A DNA stretch of 55,425 bases from an uncultured Bacteroidales bacterium (GCA_937906165.1 CALCYA010000013.1:1-55425); one strand, 5' to 3'; positions 33,519 to 42,476 are shown, numbered from the stretch's first letter. Program-made: numbers and translations. Notes: generated from the letters alone by a model not told the origin.

Positions 33519-34226
33519 TCAAAAATTCTTCAAAAGTTCCTTGGGCTTTGTGGCGACGAAGTTCTTGAGGTAGAATGGCTCGAAGTATGCGATATCCTCG
33601 AACTGTTCGTTGAACCATGCACGCTCTCCCAGCGGCATCATGTTCTTTGCCAGCGGGTGTTGATACTCCTGCAGGAAGTGCGCGTTGGGGTGATTGATTA
33701 TTGTGCTGCACTTTCCGGCTCCGTTGCCGAAGAAGTATACAGGTCCGCGGTCAAGGAACTCCTTGAAACTCTCCCCGGTAACCACCTCGGCGTGTGTCTC
33801 CTTCATCACTCCCAATGCCCTGTCGTATACTGTTGCATACACCTCGTTGCGGCGTGCGTCAATCATGGGGCAGAGCAGTGCTTCCTCGGGCAGGTCGTCA
33901 CGGAAAAGTACCGGCACGCACATTATTGCGGTAGTCGGTATGGCAATCAGCGGGATGTTCCTTCCGTAGCATACCCCCTTTGCTGTTGAAGATGCAATCC
34001 TGAGGCTTGTGTATGAGCCGGGGCCGCAACTCAAGGCTACGGCGTTGATTTTGGCGCCTTGCTCGTCGGCAACCTTTATTGCCTCCTCGACAAAAGGCGC
34101 AAGTACCTTGGCGTGCGAGCGCTCCTCACGGTTCACTCTCTCGAAAAAGACTTGTCCGTCCTGGCTCAGGGCTACAGAACAGACCTCGGTCGATGCTTCA
34201 ATATGCAGTATTATCGTTGTTGTCAT
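33519..34226 (-). CDS. tsaB: tRNA t6A biosynthesis protein TsaB
   Basis: From the ATG at 34226 the product has 235 residues. TsaB is the non-catalytic partner of TsaD in making threonylcarbamoyladenosine at tRNA position 37. HIEASTEVCSVAL at the start and SCGPGSYTSLRIASSTAKGVCYG (residues about 68-90) are the family landmarks. The upstream in-frame extension to 34325 is AT-rich and contains the promoter, so it was rejected. It is the first gene of the minus-strand block. A -7 element TATCTTTG lies at 34264-34271. Confidence 0.92.
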   Translation of the reverse strand: MTTTIILHIEASTEVCSVALSQDGQVFFERVNREERSHAKVLAPFVEEAIKVADEQGAKINAVALSCGPGSYTSLRIASSTAKGVCYGRNIPLIAIPTTAIMCVPVLFRDDLPEEALLCPMIDARRNEVYATVYDRALGVMKETHAEVVTGESFKEFLDRGPVYFFGNGAGKCSTIINHPNAHFLQEYQHPLAKNMMPLGERAWFNEQFEDIAYFEPFYLKNFVATKPKELLKNF

Positions 34227-34263
34227 AATTCTTCTTGTTATTGTGCCTATATTCGCGTAAGCG

Positions 34264-34271
34264 CAAAGATA
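34264..34271 (-). promoter_or_regulatory. Predicted -7 promoter element before tsaB
   Basis: The minus strand reads TATCTTTG, a full TAnnTTTG match, 38 bases before the tsaB ATG. The -33 position has no TTG at 20-base spacing, so the match is partial. It may drive the long tsaB-DUF4290-murA-rimM block. Confidence 0.5.
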
Positions 34272-34364
34272 CGAATTAATCGGCATACTTGCTATTAAAT
34301 AATATTTTTTAATATATGTGTCCAAAAAAGTGCTTTCATCTTAATTTTTTTCCGATTTATTGCC

Positions 34365-34372
34365 TATCTTCG
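34365..34372 (+). promoter_or_regulatory. Predicted -7 promoter element before yicC
   Basis: TATCTTCG (TAnnTTCG variant) with a T-run about 20 bases upstream, about 85 bases before the yicC start. It would drive the yicC-gmk-nadD block, divergent from tsaB. Confidence 0.45.
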
Positions 34373-34457
34373 CCAGATGTATGACATTTTAGGGGTATTG
34401 TGCCCCTGTGATATTGTGTAACCGATGGCGGCCTTTGCTGCCGAAATAATTGATGGG

Positions 34458-35333
34458 ATGATACATTCGATGACAGGTTACGGAAAGACCGTGACTCTTT
34501 TTCAGGATAGGAAAATATGTGTAGAGATACGTTCGCTCAACGGTAAGGCTATGGACCTCTCCACCCGTATTGCTCCGCAGTTCAAGTGCAGGGAGATGGA
34601 GATTCGTACTCTCATTACAAACACCCTCGAGCGCGGAAAGGTTGACTTTGCCCTTTGGGTGGAGCAGAGCGAGAAGGCCGACACGCCTTCGATAAACAAT
34701 GCTGTAATGCAGGGGTATATTGAGCAGATGACCGAGATATCAAAGAACACCGGCATCACGTTGCCCGAGAATCTTTTCGAGGTGCTGCTGCGTATGCCCG
34801 AGGTCATTGCGCGCAAGGAGGTATATGATGTGAGCGACGAGGAGTGGAAAGAGGTCCTTGAGGGTATCAAGGGGGCCATTGCCGAGCTTATGGCCTTCCG
34901 CAAGCAGGAGGGCGAGGCTCTTGCAGTCAAACTGTCGGGCAATATATCCAATATCGCTGCTCTGTTGCAGTCGGTAGAACCATACGAGAACGAGCGCGTA
35001 GAGAAAATCCGTGCCCGTATAACCGACTCCCTTGAAAAGCTTGCCGGGGTCGACTATGACAAGAACCGTCTGGAACAGGAGCTTATCTATTACATAGAAA
35101 AACTCGATGTAAACGAGGAAAAACAGCGTTTGACAAACCATCTGAAATATTTTACCGAGACAATGGACGGTGATAAGGGCCAGGGCAAGAAATTGGGCTT
35201 CATAGCTCAGGAAATGGGTCGTGAGATAAATACCTTGGGCAGCAAAAGCAACCATGCCGAGATGCAGAACATTGTGGTGAAGATGAAGGATGAGCTTGAG
35301 CAGATAAAAGAACAGGTACTCAATATAATGTAA
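34458..35333 (+). CDS. yicC: YicC-family endoribonuclease
   Basis: The 291-residue protein starts MIHSMTGYGK, the usual YicC opening (MIRSMTGFG); the upstream ATG at 34425 adds eleven unrelated residues. The C-terminal DUF1732 region is complete: LGFIAQEMGREINTLGSKSNHAEMQNIVVKMKDELEQIKEQVLNI, with the conserved QEMxREINTxGSK motif. YicC proteins were recently described as metal-dependent endoribonucleases in E. coli and B. subtilis. It precedes gmk by six bases, a widespread arrangement. Confidence 0.9.
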   Translation: MIHSMTGYGKTVTLFQDRKICVEIRSLNGKAMDLSTRIAPQFKCREMEIRTLITNTLERGKVDFALWVEQSEKADTPSINNAVMQGYIEQMTEISKNTGITLPENLFEVLLRMPEVIARKEVYDVSDEEWKEVLEGIKGAIAELMAFRKQEGEALAVKLSGNISNIAALLQSVEPYENERVEKIRARITDSLEKLAGVDYDKNRLEQELIYYIEKLDVNEEKQRLTNHLKYFTETMDGDKGQGKKLGFIAQEMGREINTLGSKSNHAEMQNIVVKMKDELEQIKEQVLNIM

Positions 35334-35339
35334 AGAATT

Positions 35340-35906
35340 ATGAGCAAGGGAAAAGTTGTGATTTTTTCAGCCCCGTCAGGCTCGGGCAAGTCAACTTTGG
35401 TGCATTTTCTTATGGACCGCGACTCTTCGTTCGGTTTCTCGGTATCGGCAACCAGCCGTCCGCCCCGTGGCGAGGAGAAACACGGCGTCGACTACTTTTT
35501 CTTCACTCCCGAGGAGTTCCGTGCGCGAATTGCTGCCGATGAATTCGTGGAGTACGAAGAGGTTTACCCCGGCCGTTATTACGGTACGCTGAAATCACAG
35601 GTTGAACGCCAGTTAGAGCAACAGAATATCCTTTTCGATGTAGATGTTAAGGGTGGCTGCAGCCTCAAGAAATATTACGGTGAGCGCGCTCTGTTCATCT
35701 TTGTACAGGCGCCCTCAATAGCCGCTCTGCGCGAGCGCCTTGTGCGTCGTGGTGACACCGCTCCCGAAGAGATTGAGAAGCGCGTCAGCAAGGCCGAGTA
35801 TGAGATGACGTTCGCGCAGTTTGCCGACAGGGTGATTGTCAACGATGACCTTGAGACCGCAAAGGCCGAATTGGTTGAGGTTGTTAATAAATTTCTTAAT
35901 GATTAA
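35340..35906 (+). CDS. gmk: Guanylate kinase
   Basis: The 188-residue enzyme phosphorylates GMP to GDP. The P-loop SAPSGSGKST is at residues 10-19, followed by SATSRPPRGEEKHGVDYFF (GMP-binding; the usual R-x-x-R-x-G-E-x-x-G-x-x-Y) and a lid with RLVRRGDTAPEEIEKR. Length is normal. The nadD start lies inside its last codons with an eight-base overlap, so the two are translationally linked. Confidence 0.95.
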   Translation: MSKGKVVIFSAPSGSGKSTLVHFLMDRDSSFGFSVSATSRPPRGEEKHGVDYFFFTPEEFRARIAADEFVEYEEVYPGRYYGTLKSQVERQLEQQNILFDVDVKGGCSLKKYYGERALFIFVQAPSIAALRERLVRRGDTAPEEIEKRVSKAEYEMTFAQFADRVIVNDDLETAKAELVEVVNKFLND

Positions 35907-36480
35907 GAAGAGGACCGTAATATTTGGCGGCAGCTTCGACCCTGTGCACGTGGGGCATCTGGCACTTGCCCGCGCTGTGTGTGAACGTGGCCTTGCCCAA
36001 GAGGTGTGGTTCATGGTATCGCCGCAGAATCCGCATAAGCAGGGAAACCACTTGACCGACGAAAACCTGCGCCTGCAGATGGTGCAGCTGGCAGTGCGGG
36101 GCAACCCCTCTTTCAGGGCCTGTGACTTTGAGTTCGGTCTGCCGCGCCCGTCATATACTGTGCACACCCTCGCAGCTCTTGAAGAGGCATATCCCGACCG
36201 GGAGTTCCTGCTGCTGATAGGCGCCGACAATTGGGAGAAATTCGACCGCTGGTACAAAGCCGATGAGATACTCGCGCGTTACGGCATCATTGTCTATCCG
36301 CGCGGTTGCGGCAATGCTCCGCAGCTTCCCGAGAATGTCGTGTGGCTTCCGGCGCAGCTTTATGATGTAAGTTCTACGGCGGTGCGCGAGGCTGTGGCTT
36401 CGGAAGAAGGAATATCGGGGCTGGTGACTCCCGAGGTGGAGCGTTTTATAATTGAAAATGAATTGTATAAAAAGAGATGA
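35899..36480 (+). CDS. nadD: Nicotinate-nucleotide adenylyltransferase
   Basis: From the ATG at 35899 the product is 193 residues and joins NaMN with ATP in NAD synthesis. The nucleotidyltransferase motifs are FGGSFDPVHVGHL (residues about 9-21, GxFxPxHxGH) and SSTAVREA (about 160-167, the ISSTxIR motif). The N-terminal extension to 35836 is in the gmk reading region and was rejected. nadB, for the same pathway, is 22 kb away. It overlaps the MORN gene by four bases (ATGA). Confidence 0.93.
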   Translation: MIKKRTVIFGGSFDPVHVGHLALARAVCERGLAQEVWFMVSPQNPHKQGNHLTDENLRLQMVQLAVRGNPSFRACDFEFGLPRPSYTVHTLAALEEAYPDREFLLLIGADNWEKFDRWYKADEILARYGIIVYPRGCGNAPQLPENVVWLPAQLYDVSSTAVREAVASEEGISGLVTPEVERFIIENELYKKR

Positions 36481-37124
36481 GGAATATTGTAACATTACTT
36501 TTTTTCGCTTGTGTGATGACACTCTCCGCTCAGGAGCAGGTGAAACTATATGACGAGATGTGCGATCCGTTGCAGGCGGTTTTCTGTGATTATGTAAAGA
36601 ACGAATCTTCGCAGAATTTCCTGTCGAGCAGCACCGGACAGTATACCGGAACAATCATCGACGGCAAGATATACGGCTGGGGCTTTATCCTTGCGGCCGA
36701 CGGCACCCGCTCGTTCGGACAGTTCCGCAACGGAAAGAATATCTTCGGTATCTCAATAACTGACAAGATTGCTAAGGTGGGCGGCGAGAACCATTATGTC
36801 ATCTATGACCTTGCTACAGGCAACATCCTGCGTCTCTACTCAAAGGAGGGCAATGCGCGTCTGGTCTATCCGCTTGTGCCGTCGGAAGAGCACCCGGTTT
36901 CCCCCTATTCATTCAAGAAAGAGACATACGCCAACGGCGATGTGTACATAGGAGAGTTCTACAATGGCAAGCGCCACGGCTACGGAATCTATTATTGGGC
37001 CAACGGTGAGATATGGTACGGACGTTACGAGGGCGGTTACCGCAACGGATACGGAATGCTCATAAACCCCGATCACCGCATATTCTATGGCAAATGGCTC
37101 GGTGACAGCAGGGTCGATGAGTAA
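36477..37124 (+). CDS. Secreted MORN-repeat protein
   Basis: The 215-residue precursor has a Sec signal peptide (MRNIVTLLFFACVMTLSAQ). The body holds MORN-type repeats: an early one around YTGTIIDGKIYGWGF, then clear ones at YIGEFYNGKRHGYGIYYW and WYGRYEGGYRNGYGMLI with FYGKWLGD, all in the last 70 residues. MORN repeats form beta-hairpin rods that often bind lipids or proteins. It starts inside the nadD stop codon, so it rides on the yicC-gmk-nadD operon. Its specific role is unknown. Confidence 0.82.
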   Translation: MRNIVTLLFFACVMTLSAQEQVKLYDEMCDPLQAVFCDYVKNESSQNFLSSSTGQYTGTIIDGKIYGWGFILAADGTRSFGQFRNGKNIFGISITDKIAKVGGENHYVIYDLATGNILRLYSKEGNARLVYPLVPSEEHPVSPYSFKKETYANGDVYIGEFYNGKRHGYGIYYWANGEIWYGRYEGGYRNGYGMLINPDHRIFYGKWLGDSRVDE

Positions 37125-37168
37125 CAGTGTCATTCCTTTAACTTGAGAAACTTTTAAATTTATAAATA

Positions 37169-38446
37169 ATGAAAAAGAAAATTCTGTATTTGGTTTCATT
37201 GGTTGCGGCTTCGCTTTTTGTGCTGCCGGCAGTGGCTCAGGGCGAGAGTGTCGTAACCTTGTCGGCCAACGGCTATGTGACAGCAGGTCCCGAGAAGAAT
37301 GCGTTCATCGATGAGCAGCGTTGCGAATTGCGTAACTGGAACAGTCCTGAGACTGTGGTCAGTTTCTATTTCAGGGCAGAAAAGAGCGGCAAGATGGATG
37401 TTGCGCTCAAAGCAAAAGGACATTCCAAGATTGAAGTTTCTCTTTTGGGTAAAAAGAAGAAAATCAAGCTCGACAGCGACGAACTGGAGCTTGTGAAGGT
37501 GGGCACTTTCAAGGTACAGGAGCCCGGATATATAAAGATGGATATACGCGGTCTCAAGATTAAGGCCGGCGATAGCTTCGGTAATGTGGCTCAGGTTGTT
37601 GTCGGTGGCGATGTGGCTCCTGTAGTCTGCGTAAGCCCTGAGTTCAGCACCCATTTCGGACGCCGTGGTCCATCTGTGCATCTGGGATATGGTCTTCCCG
37701 AGGAGGATGTAGAGTGGTTCTACAATGAGATAGTAGTGCCCGAGGAGGGTGATATCCCAAGCAGCTATTATATGGCTTGCGGCTTCGGTCAGGGTTATTT
37801 CGGAATGCAGAACAACAGCCCTCATAAGAGAAGGGTGCTCTTCTCTGTGTGGAGTCCGTTCAATACCGACAATCCTTCAGAGATTCCCGATTCATTGCGT
37901 GTCACACTTGTGAAGAAGGGTGACGGCGTGAGGGTAAATGACTTCGGTAACGAGGGCTCGGGCGGCCAGAGCTACATGTATTATGACTGGAAAGCAGGAG
38001 AGCGCTGCCGTTTCCTCATGGGAGTAAGACCAGACGGCAATGGCAACACCGTATATACAGCCTACTTCTTCGACAACCACAAGGGCAAGTGGCAGCTTGT
38101 GGCATCTTTCCGCCGTCCGCAAATAACCACATGGTACACAGGTGCGCACTCATTCCTTGAAAACTTCAATCCTGTTATGGGTTACATCAACCGTAAGGCC
38201 TGCTACACTAATCAGTGGGCACGTACCGTTGACGGCAAGTGGGTGCCCGTGACACATGCCCGTTTCACATGTGACGCTACAGGACATCAGAGACAGCGTC
38301 TCGATTATCGTGGCGGTGTGGAAGGAGAGGGATTCTTCTTGACAATGGGCGGTTTCTTCGATGATTATCTGAAATCGGGCACATGGTTTGAACGTACAGG
38401 CAATGTGACCGAGGCTCCCGATATTGATTTCTCAACGCTGGAATAA
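37169..38446 (+). CDS. DUF5077/DUF3472 secreted protein
   Basis: The 425-residue precursor has a signal peptide ending in VAQG (cut near residue 23). The N-terminal 130 residues resemble DUF5077, a small beta-sandwich carbohydrate-binding-like domain; the C-terminal part has the DUF3472 pattern (EDVEWFYNEIVVPEEGD, YYMACGFGQGYFGMQ, RRVLFSVWSPF, FRRPQITTWYTGAHSFLENF). These domains occur in Bacteroidetes proteins linked to carbohydrate use, but no activity has been assigned as far as I know. It lies 45 bases after the MORN gene and 174 before the GH109-like gene, which has its own promoter. The stop is followed by a GAAACTATTTAAAATTT motif. Confidence 0.8.
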   Translation: MKKKILYLVSLVAASLFVLPAVAQGESVVTLSANGYVTAGPEKNAFIDEQRCELRNWNSPETVVSFYFRAEKSGKMDVALKAKGHSKIEVSLLGKKKKIKLDSDELELVKVGTFKVQEPGYIKMDIRGLKIKAGDSFGNVAQVVVGGDVAPVVCVSPEFSTHFGRRGPSVHLGYGLPEEDVEWFYNEIVVPEEGDIPSSYYMACGFGQGYFGMQNNSPHKRRVLFSVWSPFNTDNPSEIPDSLRVTLVKKGDGVRVNDFGNEGSGGQSYMYYDWKAGERCRFLMGVRPDGNGNTVYTAYFFDNHKGKWQLVASFRRPQITTWYTGAHSFLENFNPVMGYINRKACYTNQWARTVDGKWVPVTHARFTCDATGHQRQRLDYRGGVEGEGFFLTMGGFFDDYLKSGTWFERTGNVTEAPDIDFSTLE

Positions 38447-38482
38447 GAAACTATTTAAAATTTTGAAATTTTTATAACAAAA

Positions 38483-38513
38483 TTGTGAAGGTATATTATT
38501 TTGGTTATCTTTG
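38483..38513 (+). promoter_or_regulatory. Promoter for the GH109-like gene
   Basis: TTG (38483-38485), then 20 bases, then TATCTTTG (38506-38513): an excellent Bacteroidetes promoter match. Start of transcription near 38520 gives an unusually long leader of about 100 bases, which includes AT-rich sequence (AACAAACAATATTTATTTAA) just before the ATG, as in highly translated Bacteroidetes genes. Confidence 0.75.
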
Positions 38514-38620
38514 CATTTGTATCCTAATATGGCGCATTGTATGTTGTGCGCGTTGCGTCTTTTGGGAACACGGACATTGGAGATATTAACAAACAATATT
38601 TATTTAAAACACACTGTAAT

Positions 38621-40297
38621 ATGAACTTGAAGAAATTTTTCGGTCTAGCCTTGTGTGGTATCATGGCCCTTGCAGGCTCTACAGCACAGGCACAGTCACT
38701 TTCTCCTTCAACAAAGTGGCATTGGGACAAAGGTACTATTGTAGTTGAGACACCTGAGCGTCCTGCTGGTCAGGAGCACGCTCTGAACCTCGCTGTTGCT
38801 CCAATCAAGACAGTACGCGTTGCTTTCGTGGGTCTTGGTATGCGCGGTCCTGGTGCGGTTGTACGTTTCTGCCGTATCCCCGGTGTTGAAATCGTAGCTC
38901 TTTGCGATTATGAGTATGATCGCGCTGCAAAGTGTCAGGAGGAGCTCCGCAAGCAGGGTCTTATTCCGGCTGACATCTATTCAGGCGAGAAGGGTTATGA
39001 GGAGCTTTGCAAGCGTCCTGATATCGACCTCGTGTATGTCGCTGCTGACTGGAACCACCACTATCCAGTAGCAAAGTGCGCTCTTGAGAATGGCAAGCAC
39101 ACAGCTATCGAGGTGCCTTCTGCAATGAACCTCGAGCAGTGCTGGAGCCTTATCGACCTCGCAGAGAAGACACGTCTTCACTGCTTCATCCTCGAGAACT
39201 GCTGCTACGACGACTATGAGATGAACGCTCTTGCAATGGCTCAGGACGGCGTATTCGGTGAGATTATCCGTGCCGAGGGTGCTTACATCCACAGCCTCGA
39301 GTGGTTCTGGGATGCATACTGGAAGGATCCTGCAGACAACGATGTTGACAATCTCCACTGGCGTCTGAAGTACAACAAGGAGAACCGTGGCGACCTCTAC
39401 GCTACTCACGGCCTTGGCCCCGTTGCACAGTGCCTCGACATTCACCGTGGTGACCGTTTCACAACATTGGTTGCAATGGATACAGATCCTTTCTTCGGTA
39501 AGGAGCTCGTAAAGGAGAAGACAGGTAAGGAGTGCAAGGAGTTCCGCAATGGTGACCACACTACAACTCTCATGCGTACAGCTAAGGGTAAGGTTGTTGA
39601 AATCCAGCACAACGTTATGACTCCTCAGCCATACAACCGCTTGTTCAAGCTCACAGGTACTAAGGGTTATGCTACAAAGTATCCTACACCAGAGCTCGCT
39701 CTTTCAGGTGAGGCTCTCGAGGGTACAGGTGCTCCTCAGGTTGATAACCTCAACGCTCACGGTTTCATGAGCGCAGAGCAGAGAAACGCTATGATGGCTA
39801 AGTACTACCACCCAATCCTCAAGAAGTATGTTGAGAAGGGTCGCGACCTCGGTCACGGTGGTATGGACTTCGTAATGGACTCTCGTCTTGTTTACTGCTT
39901 GCAGAACGGTCTTCCACTCGATATGGACGTTTATGACTTGGCAGAGTGGTGCTGCTTGGCAGAGCTCGGTACATTGTCAATGGACAACAACTGCGCAGCT
40001 GTGACATTCCCCGACTTCACACGTGGTTACTGGGATGTTCAGAAGGGTTACAAGCACGCATATGCTGCTCCTGAGGCAGAGGCTGCTACAGAGGCATACG
40101 CAGAGGCTTACAGCGCTACACAGAAGGAGGTTGCTGCAAAGAAGAACCTTTGGGCTCTCTACGATGCTGTAAAGGCTGCTAAGGAAGCCGGTGATGCAAA
40201 GGCAGAGGCTAAGGCTCAGAAGAAGCTCGACGCTGCTAAGGCATCAGCTGACAAGGCTATTGCAAAGGCTATGAAGAAGGCTTTCGCTAACAAGTAA
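38621..40297 (+). CDS. Gfo/Idh/MocA-fold protein, GH109-like, with Ala/Lys-rich tail
   Basis: From the ATG at 38621 the precursor has 558 residues with a signal peptide (to about AQAQ, residue 25). The NAD-binding motif FVGLGMRGPG is at residues 69-78; AIEVPSAMNLEQCW, NLHWRLKYNKENRGDLYATHGLGPVAQ and the later YWDVQ region fit the GH109 branch (NAD-dependent alpha-N-acetylgalactosaminidase-like). The last 77 residues (482-558) are a helical Ala/Lys/Glu tail not usual in the family. Codons are strongly biased (GCT, CGT, AAG, CTC, TAC), unlike the neighbours, which points to very high expression. A strong promoter precedes it and a strong terminator follows. Confidence 0.85.
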   Translation: MNLKKFFGLALCGIMALAGSTAQAQSLSPSTKWHWDKGTIVVETPERPAGQEHALNLAVAPIKTVRVAFVGLGMRGPGAVVRFCRIPGVEIVALCDYEYDRAAKCQEELRKQGLIPADIYSGEKGYEELCKRPDIDLVYVAADWNHHYPVAKCALENGKHTAIEVPSAMNLEQCWSLIDLAEKTRLHCFILENCCYDDYEMNALAMAQDGVFGEIIRAEGAYIHSLEWFWDAYWKDPADNDVDNLHWRLKYNKENRGDLYATHGLGPVAQCLDIHRGDRFTTLVAMDTDPFFGKELVKEKTGKECKEFRNGDHTTTLMRTAKGKVVEIQHNVMTPQPYNRLFKLTGTKGYATKYPTPELALSGEALEGTGAPQVDNLNAHGFMSAEQRNAMMAKYYHPILKKYVEKGRDLGHGGMDFVMDSRLVYCLQNGLPLDMDVYDLAEWCCLAELGTLSMDNNCAAVTFPDFTRGYWDVQKGYKHAYAAPEAEAATEAYAEAYSATQKEVAAKKNLWALYDAVKAAKEAGDAKAEAKAQKKLDAAKASADKAIAKAMKKAFANK

Positions 40298-40317
40298 TAA
40301 ATAACTGATTATATATG

Positions 40318-40351
40318 AGCGAGGCATCCAGACGGATGCCTCGCTTTTTTT
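40318..40351 (+). terminator. Rho-independent terminator after the GH109-like gene
   Basis: AGCGAGGCATCC, loop AGAC, GGATGCCTCGCT: a perfect 12-bp stem followed by seven T. It lies 21 bases after the stop codon. Confidence 0.92.
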
Positions 40352-40359
40352 GATTATAT

Positions 40360-40880
40360 GGGGTGAAGGGTTACGGGTGAAAGGTATGGGTGAGGGTATA
40401 AATTTTATATGACAACGAGAATTCAATATAACAAGTCTGCTCTTTTGTTTTGTTATCGGTGAGTTTTGCAGCAACAGGTCAAACGTAGCACTCCCACCCC
40501 TCCGCCAGTAAACTGGCACCTCCCCTCAGGCAGAGGAGGAATTTAACTTATGCCGTTTGGGTTGCGAAAAGCAAAACGAGTCAATGACAGTGCAAATATA
40601 GAATGACAATGCTTGCGGTTTTAAGATCCATTGATAATGCAGCCTTGCCGTAACTCACGCGGCACAACTACTCTCCCGCTTTTTAAAGAGGGAGTACCCG
40701 TAGGGGGAGGGAGTTTTGTCATTCCGAACCTTGTGTGAGGAATCTCTGTTATTTCGCGATTTAGAGATTCCTCGTCGCGATACTCTGTCTGGATGGCATT
40801 GCTGGCGGTTTTTATCTCCTCAGTCTTGCAACAAGTTGCAATCCAGCCCCTCTTGATCTCAAACAAGAGGAGCACTGTGA
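40360..40880. repeat. Gene-free stretch packed with dispersed repeats
   Basis: The 643 bases between 40297 and 40941 hold no convincing gene. After the terminator there is a degenerate GGGTGAAGGGT run (40360-40400); then CCTCCGCCAGTAAACTGG and CTCCCCTCAGGCAGAGGAGG (about 40499-40540); then CTCCCGCTTTTTAAAGAGGGAG (about 40672-40693); then a perfect 11-bp hairpin GAGGAATCTCT (40737-40747) / AGAGATTCCTC (40763-40773); then GCGGTTTTTATCTCCTCAGTC (40805-40825), identical to 284-304, continuing into a 40-base stretch nearly identical to 55329-55370. From 40880 to 40940 it is AT-rich with two ACTGTGAA copies and no assignable feature. Confidence 0.6.
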
Positions 40881-40940
40881 ACTTTGATTATAATATTTAC
40901 TGTGAATTTAGTGGTAATCTTAAATTCAAGGGACATTCTC

Positions 40941-42416
40941 TTACTGCTCCATCAGCTTGTCAAAATCGGCATCGATGTCGCAGTTGTTGTTGAAGTCCCA
41001 TAGGGTGATGCTCCTTATCTTGTAATAGTAGTACCAGTAGTTCTGCAACTCGTATATGTGGCTGCGGCGGGCCTGGTCCTTGCTAACCTGTGCGTCGTTG
41101 AGGTCAAGAGTGCTTATCTTTCCAATAAGGAATGTCTCCATGTTTGTGTTGTAACGCTGCTGGGCAATGCGGTCGGCCTCTCCGGCTATCTCAAGCTGTC
41201 TCTGTTGGTTGTTGAACTGCTCCACAAGTACAAAGAGGTCGTTCTTGAAATTGCGCATCTCCTGTTCTACTCTGTTCTTCGTTATCTCCCTGTTGCTCTC
41301 GGCCATCTTGACGTTGCCGCGGCGCTTGCCCCAGTCGAGGATGGGTATGCTCACGCCCACGTTCACAATCTGGTTGTTGTTGAGACGGTTGTATGCGGTG
41401 TTCAAATCCTTGTCTGTGCCGCTGTAGCCTATCTGTGCCGTCAGGTTTATCTGCCTCATGTTGCCCTTGGCACTTGCCACGTTATAGTCGGCCTGCAACA
41501 GTCGGCGTTCGATATTCTTCATCAGCGGGTTGTTGGCCAGTGACCTGTCAAGCACATCGCTGTATGCGAGGTTTATGTTCGTGATGTCGGTCGGCAGTAT
41601 CGGGATTATCTCGGTTGCGTCATCTATGTTTAGGAAGGTGCACAGCGTGAACTGCGCGCTGCGCATCGAGCTCTCGTAGCTTGTGAGGTCCGACTCTGCA
41701 TTGAGCACGTTCAGACGCAGCTGCAACACATCGTTCTTGCTTATCTTCCCCATCTCGCGCTTTGTCAGTGCAACATCGTAGAGCATCCTGGCGTTGTGCA
41801 GGTTCTGCCTCGCGATATTCACATTCTCAATGGCTATCAGCAGCCCGAAGAAACGGTTTATACAATCCATCGTCAGCTCCTCGGTGCGGCTCAGGAACTC
41901 GGCCTTTGCCTCGGCATAGCGCACAGGCTCAATGCGGCGGTTCCACTTGAGGTAGTTGACTCCGAAGAGCGGCTGGCTGAGGCTCAGTGTTACCGGGGTG
42001 CTCATATAACGCTCGTTCCTGTTGCCGGTGAGTGTCTTGAGGTAGTCGAGTGAGCTGCTCAGCGATACCGTTCCGCCGGTAAGCCATATATTCTGTCTGA
42101 TGTTTATCCTGCCGTTCATCTGAAGGTAGTTGTTGCGTACGAATGTGTATGAACCGTCGCTGTTCTGGTAGCTGTTGTAGCTGCGGCTCAGGTAGGGCAG
42201 TGTGGCGTTGAGGCTCACCTCGGGCAACAGGTCGGCCTTGTGGCTGCGGTACTGCCAGTAGGCCGAACGCAGCTCGTCAAGAGCGACGGCGGCGTCAAGG
42301 CTGCGTGTGCGTGACATCACTATTGCGTCATCAAGTGTAAGGCGCAACGTGTCATTGGCATGTCCTGCCTGCGACAGGGCTATGCATAGCATGGTTATAT
42401 ATAGCACTCTTCTCAT
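40941..42416 (-). CDS. TolC-family outer-membrane efflux channel
   Basis: From the ATG at 42416 (the 12-residue upstream extension starts at TTG and lacks signal character) the precursor has 491 residues with a signal peptide (MRRVLYITMLCIALSQAGHAN). The two long helical halves typical of outer-membrane efflux proteins are seen: LDDAIVMSRTRSLDAAVALDELRSAYWQYRSH early, and VGVSIPILDWGKRRGNVKMAESN late (the VSIPIFDWGxR signature). It forms the exit duct of the exporter. It is last in the operon, 84 bases after the ATPase, with a GC-rich hairpin in the gap that could tune its expression. Confidence 0.9.
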   Translation of the reverse strand: MRRVLYITMLCIALSQAGHANDTLRLTLDDAIVMSRTRSLDAAVALDELRSAYWQYRSHKADLLPEVSLNATLPYLSRSYNSYQNSDGSYTFVRNNYLQMNGRINIRQNIWLTGGTVSLSSSLDYLKTLTGNRNERYMSTPVTLSLSQPLFGVNYLKWNRRIEPVRYAEAKAEFLSRTEELTMDCINRFFGLLIAIENVNIARQNLHNARMLYDVALTKREMGKISKNDVLQLRLNVLNAESDLTSYESSMRSAQFTLCTFLNIDDATEIIPILPTDITNINLAYSDVLDRSLANNPLMKNIERRLLQADYNVASAKGNMRQINLTAQIGYSGTDKDLNTAYNRLNNNQIVNVGVSIPILDWGKRRGNVKMAESNREITKNRVEQEMRNFKNDLFVLVEQFNNQQRQLEIAGEADRIAQQRYNTNMETFLIGKISTLDLNDAQVSKDQARRSHIYELQNYWYYYYKIRSITLWDFNNNCDIDADFDKLMEQ

Positions 42417-42452
42417 GATCGTCTCTTTAGCGGTTTCATTGTTATAATGCAA

Positions 42453-42476
42453 GGGCGCCCTTTTATCGGCGCGCCC
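42453..42476 (-). other. GC-rich hairpin between ATPase and TolC genes
   Basis: GGGCGC (42453-42458) and GCGCCC (42471-42476) form a short strong stem with a 12-base loop in the 84-base gap. On the minus strand no T-run of terminator length follows, so it is more likely an mRNA-processing or partial attenuation site than a full terminator. Confidence 0.4.

Noticed and set aside
33694..33969. Open frames opposite tsaB and DUF4290
   Set aside because: Shadows of real genes; no start context or domain.
40360..40880. Possible CRISPR array or small RNA in the gap before the exporter operon
   Set aside because: The repeats are irregular in length and spacing and differ from each other; there are no cas genes in the window. 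A small RNA cannot be excluded, but nothing specific supports one.
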